DNA of 64,000 nt from a virus: IMG/VR virus record IMGVR_UViG_3300007735_000779, positions 1-64,000 of that record; one strand, 5' to 3'. Made by a program: the position numbers and the translations under genes. Positions 13,163-22,942 of this stretch are shown here, piece after piece (position 1 is the first letter of the stretch; every line of letters starts with the position of its first letter). The notes under the pieces are model-generated. The model did not search any database, was not told where the DNA came from, and was given only the letters and a program-made list of their open reading frames with translations.

Positions 13163-13195
13163 AAACCCACCCTAAATTTTAGGGTGGGTTTTTAA
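13163..13195 (+). terminator. Intrinsic terminator of the HTH gene
   Basis: A perfect 13-bp stem (AAACCCACCCTAA with TTAGGGTGGGTTT) closes a 3-nt loop and is followed by TTTAA. It ends the transcript from 12877. Confidence 0.9.
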
Positions 13196-13201
13196 TTTGC
13201 G

Positions 13202-13209
13202 TATAAATA
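13202..13209 (+). promoter_or_regulatory. T4-type late promoter (TATAAATA)
   Basis: TATAAATA lies 26 nt before ATG 13236, with AAGGG in the leader: a conventional leadered late gene. Confidence 0.75.
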
Positions 13210-13235
13210 TAAGTGCATCTTAATAAGGGTGATTT

Positions 13236-16200
13236 ATGATAACAAGAAAATGCTGTTGCACGAATGGTGGATGCTGTGAAGATTATTTGGTAGACCAGTT
13301 TGTCACTTTATTCGATAAAGAGATGGACAGTGCAGTTCCTGTATCACAGGATGATCTTATAACTTTAAAGATCAATAGACCCGGTGCTTTAAATAAATCT
13401 AAAGAATATGCATTTTCTACAAATGGAAATGGACATTTATCTTGTCCTCGATGCTGTAGTGCATGTACTATTCAGGGGTGTGAATGCGGACCTTTTGTCC
13501 CGGAGATCAGTACAAATTGGGATATAGGTTCGGAGTATTATGGAGCTAATAAATGTATACCTTGTTGTTGTGTTACTGATTCTAAAACTGCTTCTTGGGG
13601 ATGTGCAGATACTAATCCGGCTTGCCAAGATGGAACTCCTCTTAGAACCTTTGTTGGTAGTTCACTTCCTAATGTTCCTTCTATATTCAAAAAAATAACA
13701 AATAAAATAATAAAAGAACCCAAATCATTTTTTGACAAATATAAAGCAATTTCACTTTCTCAAATTGAAAAACAATCTAAATCTATATTACTAACTCAAG
13801 AGAAAAACGAAAAACAAACTAAAATTTTTGAAAAAAAGAATAGAAAAAACGAACAGTTTAAGACTTCTTTAGAATATACAAGTTTGTGTAAAAGTTGTTT
13901 AGAAAAAAATAAAATTGATATTAATTGCATATACAATAATAGTCCAGAGTGTGCTTCAGCTGCCACTCAAATGTGTGAGCAATGTGGAGAAGAGTGCAAT
14001 AGATATTGTGATCCTGTATACGGAGGAACAGAAACTCAAATAGACAACGTTAGTACTTTATTGAATAACGTTAATTATCAAAATAAATTGGTACCTTTAG
14101 CGGCAGAACAAGATACTGCTTCTGTTTATTTGGGCGAAACTAAAGTTGAATCTTTTGCGATGCCACCAGACGGCGGAAACGGCGGTAACCCTGGAGGCGG
14201 AGGAAACCTACCAGAACAAGAACTTTGTAAGGTTTGTCTTTTTACTTCTGGAACCGCTCCCGCTCCACCAATTTATTTTATCTATAGATATTCTTATTGT
14301 AATTTTGTTTGGTACCCACCAGAATGGATTTTTGACTATAATCCAGCTCCTTCACAGGGCGCAAGTTTTTTCAACAATGGTTTAGCCAAAAGTTGTGATT
14401 ATATGTATGGGCGTGTAAACAGTGATATAGGTGGTGGGGCAAACACACACGTCTCATGTCTTGTTAATAAATTTGATCAACCACAATTTTGCGGTAAAGA
14501 TGCTGGAGCTTATCCGTGTCAATGCAAATCATTTCCACATTTGAGTGGTGGACTTGTTGATACGGTAAGACGAAACTATAATTTTTCACAAAAAGAATTT
14601 TTTGGAGGGTTTATTCCTTCAAAAAACCCATTTTTGCCACAAATGAAAGTATCCGAAATTGGATGTTGTTTTTGCTTTACGTCTAGCTGGACAAGAGGTC
14701 CAAATGAATGTGACACTGCTGGTGGTTTTGATCAAATGCGAAGTCAATACACGGCATATCCTTATGCAAGTGGATATGGACGGGGCTATCAAATTTACGG
14801 AACAAATTGTGTAGTAAGCGGAGGTGGCAAAGAGTTTTATAATCCACAGTATAAACTCTATTGTTTTAACCGAGGAATGTCTCCATATTTAAGTAGAATA
14901 GCCCAACAAAGATACGTTCCGGCATTTGATATTATGTACTATGGTTCTGCTATTCCAGAATCACAAGAAACATTAGGAGCATATTACCAATCGGCTCAAA
15001 TTTTAGATAATGGGACAGAATGGACAAAATTAAGATTTACAAAATTATACAATAAAAAATCTTCTCTTTACCAAAAGCTTGTTGGAATTATTTCGCTTGA
15101 ACACCACTTTGAATCCTGGGCATATCACAGCAAAGCGGCATTTTCCACTTCTCCTCCGCTTTTGATGAATCATTGCAATGTGTTGCTTACTCCATATGAA
15201 AGACCATATGCAGGCACCGTGAATGAATGTTCTTTTCAATGGGATCCAAGAGCAGCAATGCGTTGGCAGATTCAAAGATCTCTTCCTCGAAATGTTATAT
15301 ATGGATCTTCGGGCGTTCCTATATTTTTCTCAGATTTATATGCATTTGAAGAATTGAGCAAAAGAAAAGGTATTTTGATTGCAGGTGAAGAATTTGACGG
15401 TGGAAAGTTTTTAGAAAAATTTTATTTGTATTTCTTTAATGGATTGGGCAATAAGGGAACTTCAGGCGAACCTTTAATTGAGCCCTCAACGGTAGATGAC
15501 TACAATTATGTTACGGATTGCATAAAGGCTATGATAAAAAATAATATTATCAGCATAAAAGATCATGCTGATGATATTAGAACAGAATTGATTGAAGCTT
15601 TAGATGAAATTTTCTTTGAACCGAGCGACACGGAAGAACAGTTTCCAATATTTGACACTCTTTTTGTTGAAACGCAAATTGGTGGAAGAAGTGGATATTT
15701 GTATTTAATAAAATTTATCAAAACTCTTGCTGGATTAGATCCTACTAAATTTTTGCCTTTATCTCAAATAAAAGAACTTATAACAGTAACATTAATTAAA
15801 AAATTAATAAACCCTAGATCTAATAAACGAGGAGTTCCCGCTCAGATGTTTTGGGGCCCTCGTCGTGTAAAACTTGTTCCTACTCCAGAATCTTCGGGTC
15901 TTACGGCATGGGGTTGTACTCAAAACGGATGTAGTTCCTCCAATCCTTCTCCGTTGAATGTACCAAATATCCCAAATGAACAATACATAAATGTTTTCTC
16001 TGGTGATAGAACAAGTTTTTCCATAACTACTACTGGTAAAGTTTTAATCACAGGAAACGAGGCAGATCTTCAGCCTTGGCCAAATAATCGTGGCACTGAT
16101 GCAGATAATAATAATTTTAACAGCTCTATAGCTGCCATACCAGACCATCTTGGAATTGTACAAGATTTAGAACCAATTCCCGCAGATAGAAAAGATGGAC

Positions 16201-19200
16201 GGGTTATTAAAGTATCTTCAAAATCAAATTTTGCTGTTGCTCTAGTTTCTTATGATAACGAAATTCCAATTGGAACACATTTAGGAAAAGACGGAAGCAA
16301 TGCTTCTGTTTCTGATTTGTTATTAGATTCAAATTCTGGAATACAAGACGAGACTTCGTTTGATCGTGTCTACCATGACTCATATTCTGGATTTAATACA
16401 ACAAATCCAAATCCAGATTATTTTGGCGAAGGAATATCGGGATATCGACTAAAAGCATGGGGCCCAGACGTAAATATTGGAATTTTTAGAAGTGATAATG
16501 AGTTAAGTTATTTTTACCCTACAAGTTTGTTTGATATTAGTTTTAACTTTCCTCTTAAAAATCGATATAAAATCTGGAAAGATGTTGCGGCAGGAGTAAA
16601 ACACTGTTCCGCAATAACAGCTGACGGATTTTTATTTGATAGTATTGCATCCGACGATAGTATTGCAAAATTTAAAGGACCCAGTTATTCAACATCTTCC
16701 GGTGATTCTCTTATAAATTATTATTACAAAAATCTTCCCAAACCAGATTATTTTTCTCAACAAGAGTGGAATGATTTAATTTCTTGGAGGGCTATACATT
16801 GTAATTGCCCAAATAGTACAATCAAGCCAGTTGTTGATATACGATGTCGTTTATTTAAAGTTGCAACAAATGATGAACAAAATCCATATCCATATTATAA
16901 TAATCTTGAACCAGATCGTCCTACTTTTACAGACGTAGGTGCTGGGCACTACCACACAATTGCAGTTTCTTCTGATCAAAATATTATTACTTATGGTAAA
17001 TATTATAAAGTTAAACCAGATGGATCTATTCTTGGACCAACAGAAACAGATCAAACAGGAAACACTGGAATAGAAGGTATTGGTGCCTTTACGCCATCCT
17101 CTATTTTGTCTCCTGATAGATGGACTATTGGAGGACTTACATATTGCGCCGGAATAACTTTATATACAACTGCAACAAAAACTAATGCAAGCGTTCAAGT
17201 ATTTGATGTTGATGGTGGTCCCGATTATAGTATGGCAATACTAGGAGGTCCAGGATCTCCAAGTACCGTAGCTGTATGGGGCCATAGTGAAATGGTATCT
17301 GCGCTAAATGGAAATGAATATGCAGGACTGACGGCTATAGCAACAAAGTCATATGATAGAATTGATCGTATTTCTGCTGGTGCAAATTCATTTGCCGTGC
17401 TTTATAGAAGAAATAATAGCTCGCGTAAATTAATGGATATTTTTGTTAGACCAAGCAAAAAAGAAGATTCTACTTACGACTGTGGTTTAACTGAATTTCC
17501 AATTAGTGCTTACCAAGATGTTGCAATGGGATATGGCCATGGTATAGGGATTGTTGAGCAGGGATATAAAGCAAATGTTTGGAATGGAAGGTCATTTAAC
17601 ACATACACCGGACACGATACGCTTCAATTTGCAGGATTTTCCGACCTTCCGTTATACTTTAGAAGTCAAGCATTTTTTAGATGTCTTCCCGGTCACTGGG
17701 ATATGTCTAAGTGGCTTTTTGGAAGAACATGTAATCAAGTAGGATCCGTAAACCCACAAAATGTTATTCTCCAACCAGATAAATGTAGTATATATTGGAG
17801 AAAAAATGAAAAGAATCTATGTTATACCGGGTTTCCACAATATTATTGGATGAAAACTGCTTGGAGGCGTTATTGTAAAGTTACACCACTCCACTCTAGA
17901 GATCCCGGTGGTGACGGATGTGGACTGTTGCGCGATGCGGATGGACTGGACCATTTAGACCCGGAGAATTGGAACGGAACCGGCCCAGCAGATGAGGGTA
18001 TAATAGATTATGGAAATCGTCAATTAAATACTTTAATAGGCGGTTGTTATTCTGGGGCTGGTGATATTTGTTGGATGGGCGATGGATCTCCCAGTTCTTT
18101 TGCGTATCAAACTGGCTATGTTGATGGTAGTGGTAAACGATGTATATGCCAAGATCCATGTGGATGTGAACCTCCTCTATCAATACAATCTGCTACTGCG
18201 TATGAATATAAATGTAGGGATGACATTCAATATGTTGCCCCAGATTGTTTTGGATATGTTATTGGAAGAGCAGGGTTTAGTTCAAACAAAGATTATTTTG
18301 TACAATCACATAAAACTTTTGGAAGCATAAATCAATTATGTTGCGGTGTAGTTAACACAAATATTACTTCTTTTTACTATGCCAAACGTTGTTATTATTA
18401 CAGATATAATAAAGATACTGATTTATATGAAGTCAACAATGCTCCTTTGAAATATAGAACGTACTATGCAGGAGATAAAAGAGATGAACCAAACCCCGGT
18501 GCAACTTCTGCGACTTTTATTAATTATACAATGACCCCAGAGGATGCCATTCCAAAAACTTATCAAGTAGACTGGGTTATGCCGTATCCTTTGGTATATT
18601 GTGGTGGAGATAAATTAAGAAAAATAAAAATAAACATAGCTTTGTCTACAGGGTTAAGAGATTGTAATTGTGCTTTTACTTGTACCGCTGAAGAAGCATG
18701 CAGAGGAACTTGCGCTTGCAACACGGGCGGAGGTGATGTTTGCCGGATTCCAAATCCTGGGGCTGTACTACTCGGACCTGGAGGTTGGCTGTATAACCCA
18801 TCTGCTACTTGTACTACGGATGGTGGACAAATTAAAACGGTAGGGTCTGATGGTCTTTTAGAGGACTCAATATACCATCAGGATGAAGTTTTATACCTTA
18901 AAGCAGGTTCTGCTGATGGTGGATTGGGACCTTTGGTAGAATTTGGTCCGTATACAGGAAGATTGCCTCCGGGGTTTAGCGCAGCTTGTTATACTGGACC
19001 AAATTGCCCTTGTCCTAATTACGATGCACACTGTAATGGATGTGATTTGCAATGTACAATGGAATCAGTATATGATATTGTAAGAGAATATACTTTAGAT
19101 GATTTGGATTTGTATGTTCCAGCAGATGCAAAACCTACATACGATGAAGATAGTAAAAATAAATTATATCGAGTATATGAAGAAATACCTTCTAGGTATA

Positions 19201-19388
19201 ATCTTCCTGGATTTAATGGAGCAACAGGAGATCCGTTGTGTTTTATTGGAGGAGTCACGGATGTTCCCAATGGAGGATGTGACCCCGATACCTCAAGTGC
19301 TGGAACGGATTTCTTTAGAGCGTATGTTTACCAAGGACAACCATATCTGGTTGCAGGAGATTTTAATTGTGGTTTGTTCACAGGATAA
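13236..19388 (+). CDS. Giant cysteine-rich, RCC1-like repeat virion protein
   Basis: The largest gene of the window (2050 residues) starts MITRKCCCTNGGCCEDY. Residues 1-280 have dense Cys clusters (CPRCCSACTIQGCECG; CIPCCC) broken by a Lys-rich helical stretch at ~165-215. A Gly-rich linker is near 310. Residues ~890-1450 hold at least seven degenerate RCC1/beta-propeller-type units, such as DVAAGVKHCSAITADG (~1116), DVGAGHYHTIAVSSD (~1233), RISAGANSFAVLYRR (~1378) and DVAMGYGHGIGIVEQG (~1428). The C-terminal third again has Cys-rich knots (CICQDPCGCEPP; CPCPNYDAHCNGCDLQC). A late promoter and AAGGG precede it. It is probably a virion surface or tail-fibre protein; the role is inferred. Confidence 0.8.
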   Translation: MITRKCCCTNGGCCEDYLVDQFVTLFDKEMDSAVPVSQDDLITLKINRPGALNKSKEYAFSTNGNGHLSCPRCCSACTIQGCECGPFVPEISTNWDIGSEYYGANKCIPCCCVTDSKTASWGCADTNPACQDGTPLRTFVGSSLPNVPSIFKKITNKIIKEPKSFFDKYKAISLSQIEKQSKSILLTQEKNEKQTKIFEKKNRKNEQFKTSLEYTSLCKSCLEKNKIDINCIYNNSPECASAATQMCEQCGEECNRYCDPVYGGTETQIDNVSTLLNNVNYQNKLVPLAAEQDTASVYLGETKVESFAMPPDGGNGGNPGGGGNLPEQELCKVCLFTSGTAPAPPIYFIYRYSYCNFVWYPPEWIFDYNPAPSQGASFFNNGLAKSCDYMYGRVNSDIGGGANTHVSCLVNKFDQPQFCGKDAGAYPCQCKSFPHLSGGLVDTVRRNYNFSQKEFFGGFIPSKNPFLPQMKVSEIGCCFCFTSSWTRGPNECDTAGGFDQMRSQYTAYPYASGYGRGYQIYGTNCVVSGGGKEFYNPQYKLYCFNRGMSPYLSRIAQQRYVPAFDIMYYGSAIPESQETLGAYYQSAQILDNGTEWTKLRFTKLYNKKSSLYQKLVGIISLEHHFESWAYHSKAAFSTSPPLLMNHCNVLLTPYERPYAGTVNECSFQWDPRAAMRWQIQRSLPRNVIYGSSGVPIFFSDLYAFEELSKRKGILIAGEEFDGGKFLEKFYLYFFNGLGNKGTSGEPLIEPSTVDDYNYVTDCIKAMIKNNIISIKDHADDIRTELIEALDEIFFEPSDTEEQFPIFDTLFVETQIGGRSGYLYLIKFIKTLAGLDPTKFLPLSQIKELITVTLIKKLINPRSNKRGVPAQMFWGPRRVKLVPTPESSGLTAWGCTQNGCSSSNPSPLNVPNIPNEQYINVFSGDRTSFSITTTGKVLITGNEADLQPWPNNRGTDADNNNFNSSIAAIPDHLGIVQDLEPIPADRKDGRVIKVSSKSNFAVALVSYDNEIPIGTHLGKDGSNASVSDLLLDSNSGIQDETSFDRVYHDSYSGFNTTNPNPDYFGEGISGYRLKAWGPDVNIGIFRSDNELSYFYPTSLFDISFNFPLKNRYKIWKDVAAGVKHCSAITADGFLFDSIASDDSIAKFKGPSYSTSSGDSLINYYYKNLPKPDYFSQQEWNDLISWRAIHCNCPNSTIKPVVDIRCRLFKVATNDEQNPYPYYNNLEPDRPTFTDVGAGHYHTIAVSSDQNIITYGKYYKVKPDGSILGPTETDQTGNTGIEGIGAFTPSSILSPDRWTIGGLTYCAGITLYTTATKTNASVQVFDVDGGPDYSMAILGGPGSPSTVAVWGHSEMVSALNGNEYAGLTAIATKSYDRIDRISAGANSFAVLYRRNNSSRKLMDIFVRPSKKEDSTYDCGLTEFPISAYQDVAMGYGHGIGIVEQGYKANVWNGRSFNTYTGHDTLQFAGFSDLPLYFRSQAFFRCLPGHWDMSKWLFGRTCNQVGSVNPQNVILQPDKCSIYWRKNEKNLCYTGFPQYYWMKTAWRRYCKVTPLHSRDPGGDGCGLLRDADGLDHLDPENWNGTGPADEGIIDYGNRQLNTLIGGCYSGAGDICWMGDGSPSSFAYQTGYVDGSGKRCICQDPCGCEPPLSIQSATAYEYKCRDDIQYVAPDCFGYVIGRAGFSSNKDYFVQSHKTFGSINQLCCGVVNTNITSFYYAKRCYYYRYNKDTDLYEVNNAPLKYRTYYAGDKRDEPNPGATSATFINYTMTPEDAIPKTYQVDWVMPYPLVYCGGDKLRKIKINIALSTGLRDCNCAFTCTAEEACRGTCACNTGGGDVCRIPNPGAVLLGPGGWLYNPSATCTTDGGQIKTVGSDGLLEDSIYHQDEVLYLKAGSADGGLGPLVEFGPYTGRLPPGFSAACYTGPNCPCPNYDAHCNGCDLQCTMESVYDIVREYTLDDLDLYVPADAKPTYDEDSKNKLYRVYEEIPSRYNLPGFNGATGDPLCFIGGVTDVPNGGCDPDTSSAGTDFFRAYVYQGQPYLVAGDFNCGLFTG

Positions 19389-19406
19389 TAAAAGGTAAAA
19401 AATTCT

Positions 19407-19967
19407 ATGTCATACTTAAATAATGCTTTTGTTTCAAGAACATCGTATTCAAGTGATGGGGCTAACAATTTCTCTCATCCAACTCAAGATAAGGTAAATG
19501 GAATAAATCTTAGTGAATTTTCCAAAGTTGATCCAGAGGAAAAAGATATATTATATAAAAAACATATAAACATAAATTTTTCTTTTAAGAAAAGTTTTAT
19601 TGTTAAAAAAGAATATATTGGTTCTGGCGATATAATAGATTTTATTACAAGTATAACTGGTATTAAAAAATTTATTATATGGTGGACAAATGGAAACTGC
19701 GGATGCGAGGCCAGACGTAAAAAATTTAATTCTGTATTGACTTTTGTTTATTTTAAACTTTCTTTAAAGGATACTTCATATCGGGATGAAATCGTTGAAA
19801 ACTTTAAACTTACAAGAAAGAAACAAATTGAAAAAGAATTGTCAGGTAATAATTTGCAATTAGAAGAAAAATATGCAAAAGCATATGCAGAGAGAGTAAA
19901 TGTCAAACCACCAAGCGCAGTAAGAAGTCCATCTAAAGGATGTGGCTGTTCCGCTAAAAGAACTTGA
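19407..19967 (+). CDS. Phage protein with C-terminal Cys motif (ITGIKK..CGCEARR)
   Basis: The second half of this 186-residue protein has SGDIIDFITSITGIKKFIIWW followed by GNCGCEARRKKFN. This helix-plus-CGC-x-x-R pattern occurs in uncharacterised phage proteins. The C-terminus ends KGCGCSAKRT. The first 45 residues are Ser/Asn-rich. It directly follows the giant Cys-rich gene with an AAAGG site between, so it is likely co-transcribed and may be its partner. A bound metal through CGC/GCGC is possible. Confidence 0.65.
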   Translation: MSYLNNAFVSRTSYSSDGANNFSHPTQDKVNGINLSEFSKVDPEEKDILYKKHININFSFKKSFIVKKEYIGSGDIIDFITSITGIKKFIIWWTNGNCGCEARRKKFNSVLTFVYFKLSLKDTSYRDEIVENFKLTRKKQIEKELSGNNLQLEEKYAKAYAERVNVKPPSAVRSPSKGCGCSAKRT

Positions 19968-19991
19968 CAAATTAAAATTTATTGATATAAT
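19964..19991 (+). promoter_or_regulatory. Sigma70-like promoter (TTGACA-16-TATAAT)
   Basis: Consensus boxes at 19964-19969 and 19986-19991, followed by an AAAGG site before ATG 20012. It overlaps the stop codon of the upstream gene. Confidence 0.8.
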
Positions 19992-20011
19992 ATAAACAAC
20001 AAAGGTAAAAC

Positions 20012-20311
20012 ATGGAAATAAAATATTTTAAACTGTTTTCGGGTGAAGAGATCATTACAAGAGCCAAAAAGGTTGAATCTGGCTGGTATGTTGAAGACCC
20101 AGCAATGATTGTTCACTTGAAAGATTATAAGCTAGGTTTGGCGAATTGGTTGCCCTATACTAGAATTAAAGATGGTGCTGTTGTTCCCGATTCCGCTATT
20201 CTGATGTACACGGACGTTGCAGATGATATGGTGCAGTATTATGGAACTTGGGCCGACCCAAACATGGTCGTTGACTCTGAAAATGTAAAGACAGAGACTG
20301 AATCAGTTTAA
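20012..20311 (+). CDS. Sm-like (SGEE-motif) small protein, paralog 2
   Basis: The 99-residue protein MEIKYFKLFSGEEIITRAKK then WYVEDPAMIVHL and LGLANWLPYTRI closely parallels the gene at 9729 (SGEEI, DPA-x-I, a Gly-Leu-x-x-W block). An Sm-like small beta barrel is inferred from strand pattern. The consensus sigma70-like promoter directly upstream suggests early expression, unlike the neighbouring structural genes. Function is unknown. Confidence 0.75.
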   Translation: MEIKYFKLFSGEEIITRAKKVESGWYVEDPAMIVHLKDYKLGLANWLPYTRIKDGAVVPDSAILMYTDVADDMVQYYGTWADPNMVVDSENVKTETESV

Positions 20312-20317
20312 TAAATA
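20310..20317 (+). promoter_or_regulatory. Late promoter (AATAAATA)
   Basis: AATAAATA overlaps the stop of the Sm-like gene. Five nt (TTTGC) separate it from GTG 20323, so a leaderless GTG start is predicted. Confidence 0.65.
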
Positions 20318-20322
20318 TTTGC

Positions 20323-20604
20323 GTGTTTAAAGGCAAATATAAAAAACTATTAGCAGACGGTTCTTTGGCTGTATATGTTGCGGGAGATGTAGTGATCTTC
20401 CATGGCAAATTATATACAGCCAAAGAACCTGTTACTTTATCGCCTGTAGAACAGTCGCCATCGTGGTTGTTTTCTGGAAACACAGAAATATATAATTCTT
20501 CAAATCCTCCTCTTGATCCACAAGTCGGTCAAATCTGGAGCAAAGACGGAAGATTTTATTCTTATTATTATGACGGATCCAACTATAGTTGGGTGGAAAT
20601 TTAA
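20323..20604 (+). CDS. Small carbohydrate-binding-like (CBM5/12-type) protein
   Basis: This is a 93-residue protein. Residues 12-50 (LAVYVAGDVVIFHGKLYTAKEP ... SPSWLFSGN) follow the small chitin-binding CBM5/12 pattern: Y-x-x-G-D-V-V-x-x-x-G-K-x-Y-x-A, then a Trp. Residues 62-93 (PQVGQIWSKDGRFYSYY and W-V-E-I) resemble the short aromatic modules at the ends of phage fibre proteins. GTG 20323 is chosen from the 5-nt distance to the late octamer. A minor fibre or surface-binding role is inferred. Confidence 0.6.
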   Translation: MFKGKYKKLLADGSLAVYVAGDVVIFHGKLYTAKEPVTLSPVEQSPSWLFSGNTEIYNSSNPPLDPQVGQIWSKDGRFYSYYYDGSNYSWVEI

Positions 20605-21929
20605 CCGGTTTGAATTATAATTTCTAAAACTGAAGTAGTTTCTTTTTCAAGTTTTAGATATATATTTGTGTTTAGCGCCAAAAGAGAGCCAGCGTAAATA
20701 AATGCGGCTCCTTCTACACCCGGAGTTCCATTTAAATAGTATTTTGAAGTAAGAGGAATGGAGCATGCACTATCAGCAAATACTGATACCTTTGTTCCAA
20801 AATTTCTTGCATCAGAAAGATCTATTTTAAAATTTAAACTTTCATATACGGTTGAATATGGTATTAGTAATGTTCCAGTTGTAACCGTATCAACTATAAT
20901 TTCATTAAAGGTTGTGGTTGTTTGCAATTCTGGAACTTGAAATTCCGCACTTACAACAAAATCTGTAATAGTTGTTGTTTTGTACACAAGGTGATATATT
21001 CTAAGCAACTGCAAAGAAACTGTTCCGCTTACAGGAGTAATTGTTGTAATGTTTAGATTCTTTAAACTTGTATTTGGATACCAAAAATAGTTTAAGGTAT
21101 ATTCTGAATTTAAAAGAGTACGAAGAGTAAATTGCTTTATATTTTGATTTTCTATAAATTTAGAAAATACTCCAGGATAATCTGCAACAATTTTAATTAC
21201 ACCATTTATGGTCTCATCATAGTTAATAACATTGGTGTTTGGGATACCACGCATGTATGTGTAGACCAAACTATTTTGAAAGTATAAATTTTCGTTTGTT
21301 ATTGATTCTGTTGGATCTAGATATACAGCCTCAGTTCCGTCATTCAAGTTAATGTAATTTTTAACTTTAATTCTTTTTACGTTTAAAGTGCTTTTTTCAA
21401 CTTCAATATATTCTTCAAAGTTAAAATCTGATCCATATAAACCAAGATATTCTAGATTAAGCGGAGCATCATCTGGAAGCTTAGACAAAAGAATATTGGC
21501 AGTAGCACCTTTTATTGCAGTAAACTGAAGTGGCGAAGTAAAGAGATTTTTGTCGTATATACCCGAAGTTATTGATGCGGTGCCACTTAACCCGGAAAAA
21601 TACAAAAATTCGTTGTATGCTCCTGTTTTTCCTTGAAGTGTAAACTGCCCACTCCAAGTTGTCTGGGCACCTGTGTCAATATTTGAATAGACTCCACCAG
21701 AAAAAGCCAGAGTGTTTCCAGTTGACAAATTGTCAAAAAACAGTTTTAAAAACTTTAAATCCGAAGAATTCTTGCTATGTGAATAGTTGAAGAAAAAACT
21801 ATTTCCGCTGCAAAGAACATGCGGAGAAGAGTTTAAAATTCCTTTGGTCAAGCATGGGTCTGCAGTAGAACCAACAAATTCTAAAGTAAAAGATTGTGTT
21901 GATTTTACTATACTTAATGCATCAGCCAT
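20601..21929 (-). CDS. Beta-rich structural/adhesin-like protein
   Basis: The 442-residue protein is rich in Ser, Thr, Asn, Phe and Leu with alternating hydrophobic strands throughout and almost no charged helices. That is typical of fibre or decoration proteins. Its N-terminus (MADALSIVKSTQSFTLEFVGS) looks like an attachment strand; no enzymatic motif is present. It lies 3 bp after another structural gene on the minus strand and converges tail-to-tail with the CBM-like gene (4-bp overlap). It is probably a virion component. Confidence 0.6.
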   Translation of the reverse strand: MADALSIVKSTQSFTLEFVGSTADPCLTKGILNSSPHVLCSGNSFFFNYSHSKNSSDLKFLKLFFDNLSTGNTLAFSGGVYSNIDTGAQTTWSGQFTLQGKTGAYNEFLYFSGLSGTASITSGIYDKNLFTSPLQFTAIKGATANILLSKLPDDAPLNLEYLGLYGSDFNFEEYIEVEKSTLNVKRIKVKNYINLNDGTEAVYLDPTESITNENLYFQNSLVYTYMRGIPNTNVINYDETINGVIKIVADYPGVFSKFIENQNIKQFTLRTLLNSEYTLNYFWYPNTSLKNLNITTITPVSGTVSLQLLRIYHLVYKTTTITDFVVSAEFQVPELQTTTTFNEIIVDTVTTGTLLIPYSTVYESLNFKIDLSDARNFGTKVSVFADSACSIPLTSKYYLNGTPGVEGAAFIYAGSLLALNTNIYLKLEKETTSVLEIIIQTG

Positions 21930-21931
21930 GT

Positions 21932-22867
21932 TTAGCTAGCCATGTATGATATTGCTTGTGAGGAAGTTCTAGCACGAATATAAATTTTATTAAGATTTGT
22001 TATATCCAAGAATACGCTTTCTCCGGGATCAAGCTCATACCCAAGGCTGGCTACTCCGTCCGAATTGATGTAGATCAAGTCGGTATTCAAAGCAGATGCC
22101 TTCATCTGGATTCCGTTTCCTGTGGTGTATCCTGAGGGATATAAAGAAGTAACTCCAGTTGTTGCGGTCGTTCGTCCTGCAACGAAAGCGGTCGGTCTTC
22201 CAACTCCATATGCAATGAAGTTATTGTTCAAAGTTACCAATTGGCCATAGATTCCCGTTAGGCCATTGGTAATATTTGTGTCGTAAATATTTACTGTACC
22301 GGAAACTCCAGCAACTACCGGATATCCACCGCTGTTACCTTCAATACGAATGGCAGAAGTTGATCCATAGTTCTGTACGTAGATAACTGGGTTAATGCTG
22401 GCGGTTACGGTAATGTCTTGTACGGAAACGCGTATTGCGCTTCCTGACATTCCTACGGCTACACCAGCTGAACTTACGAGAGTTGTAGGAACAAAGGTAT
22501 TTCCATTATAACCATAAATTTTGATGCTATCTGTATTGTAGTTTAGTGGAATTCCTCCAGTGATCGCCAGTGGAGCTCCAGTTGTTCCCAAAATACTTAC
22601 CGTTCCCTGTATTCTTACGGGATCTCCTGCGCTGTTACCGACGACGATTACCGGGTTGGTAAAGTTTACGATGTTCGCAGTGACGCCTGCTGATAAGATT
22701 ACAGGGAATGGATTTGTCGAGCTTACGATGCTGGCCGAACCAGTATCGCCGTATGCCATCTTGTATACCTGGTAGTGAGCTCCACCTACAACGTTTGTTG
22801 CTATAGAAGCGGTATAACCAGTTGCGGCATTAATAGGAATGTTTGGTGTATTTGCAGGTGTAGCCAT
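21932..22867 (-). CDS. Virion structural protein, Gly/Thr/Ser-rich
   Basis: The 311-residue beta-rich protein contains YQVYKMAYGDTGSASIVSST and many short Val/Ile-Gly-Asn strands. The C-terminal ~70 residues (from NGIQMKASALN to IYIRART) look like a distinct beta sandwich. The pattern matches surface or fibre-associated proteins of T4-like environmental phages. A minus-strand TATAAATA at 22888-22895 gives a 20-nt leader. It forms an operon with the downstream 442-residue protein. Confidence 0.65.
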   Translation of the reverse strand: MATPANTPNIPINAATGYTASIATNVVGGAHYQVYKMAYGDTGSASIVSSTNPFPVILSAGVTANIVNFTNPVIVVGNSAGDPVRIQGTVSILGTTGAPLAITGGIPLNYNTDSIKIYGYNGNTFVPTTLVSSAGVAVGMSGSAIRVSVQDITVTASINPVIYVQNYGSTSAIRIEGNSGGYPVVAGVSGTVNIYDTNITNGLTGIYGQLVTLNNNFIAYGVGRPTAFVAGRTTATTGVTSLYPSGYTTGNGIQMKASALNTDLIYINSDGVASLGYELDPGESVFLDITNLNKIYIRARTSSQAISYMAS

Positions 22868-22887
22868 AGTTTATCCAAATTCAAAGA

Positions 22888-22895
22888 TATTTATA
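22888..22895 (-). promoter_or_regulatory. T4-type late promoter (TATAAATA)
   Basis: TATAAATA on the minus strand, 20 nt before ATG 22867, drives the two structural genes ending at 20601. Confidence 0.75.
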
Positions 22896-22907
22896 CTAGT
22901 TTAAGGG

Positions 22908-22936
22908 TTGATAATTTTTTTAAAACATGATAAAAT
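22908..22936 (+). promoter_or_regulatory. Sigma70-like promoter of gene 33
   Basis: TTGATA at 22908-22913 and TAAAAT at 22931-22936 (17-bp spacer). The -10 box ends 6 nt before ATG 22943, so the transcript would begin at the start codon. Confidence 0.7.
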
Positions 22937-22942
22937 ATGCAT

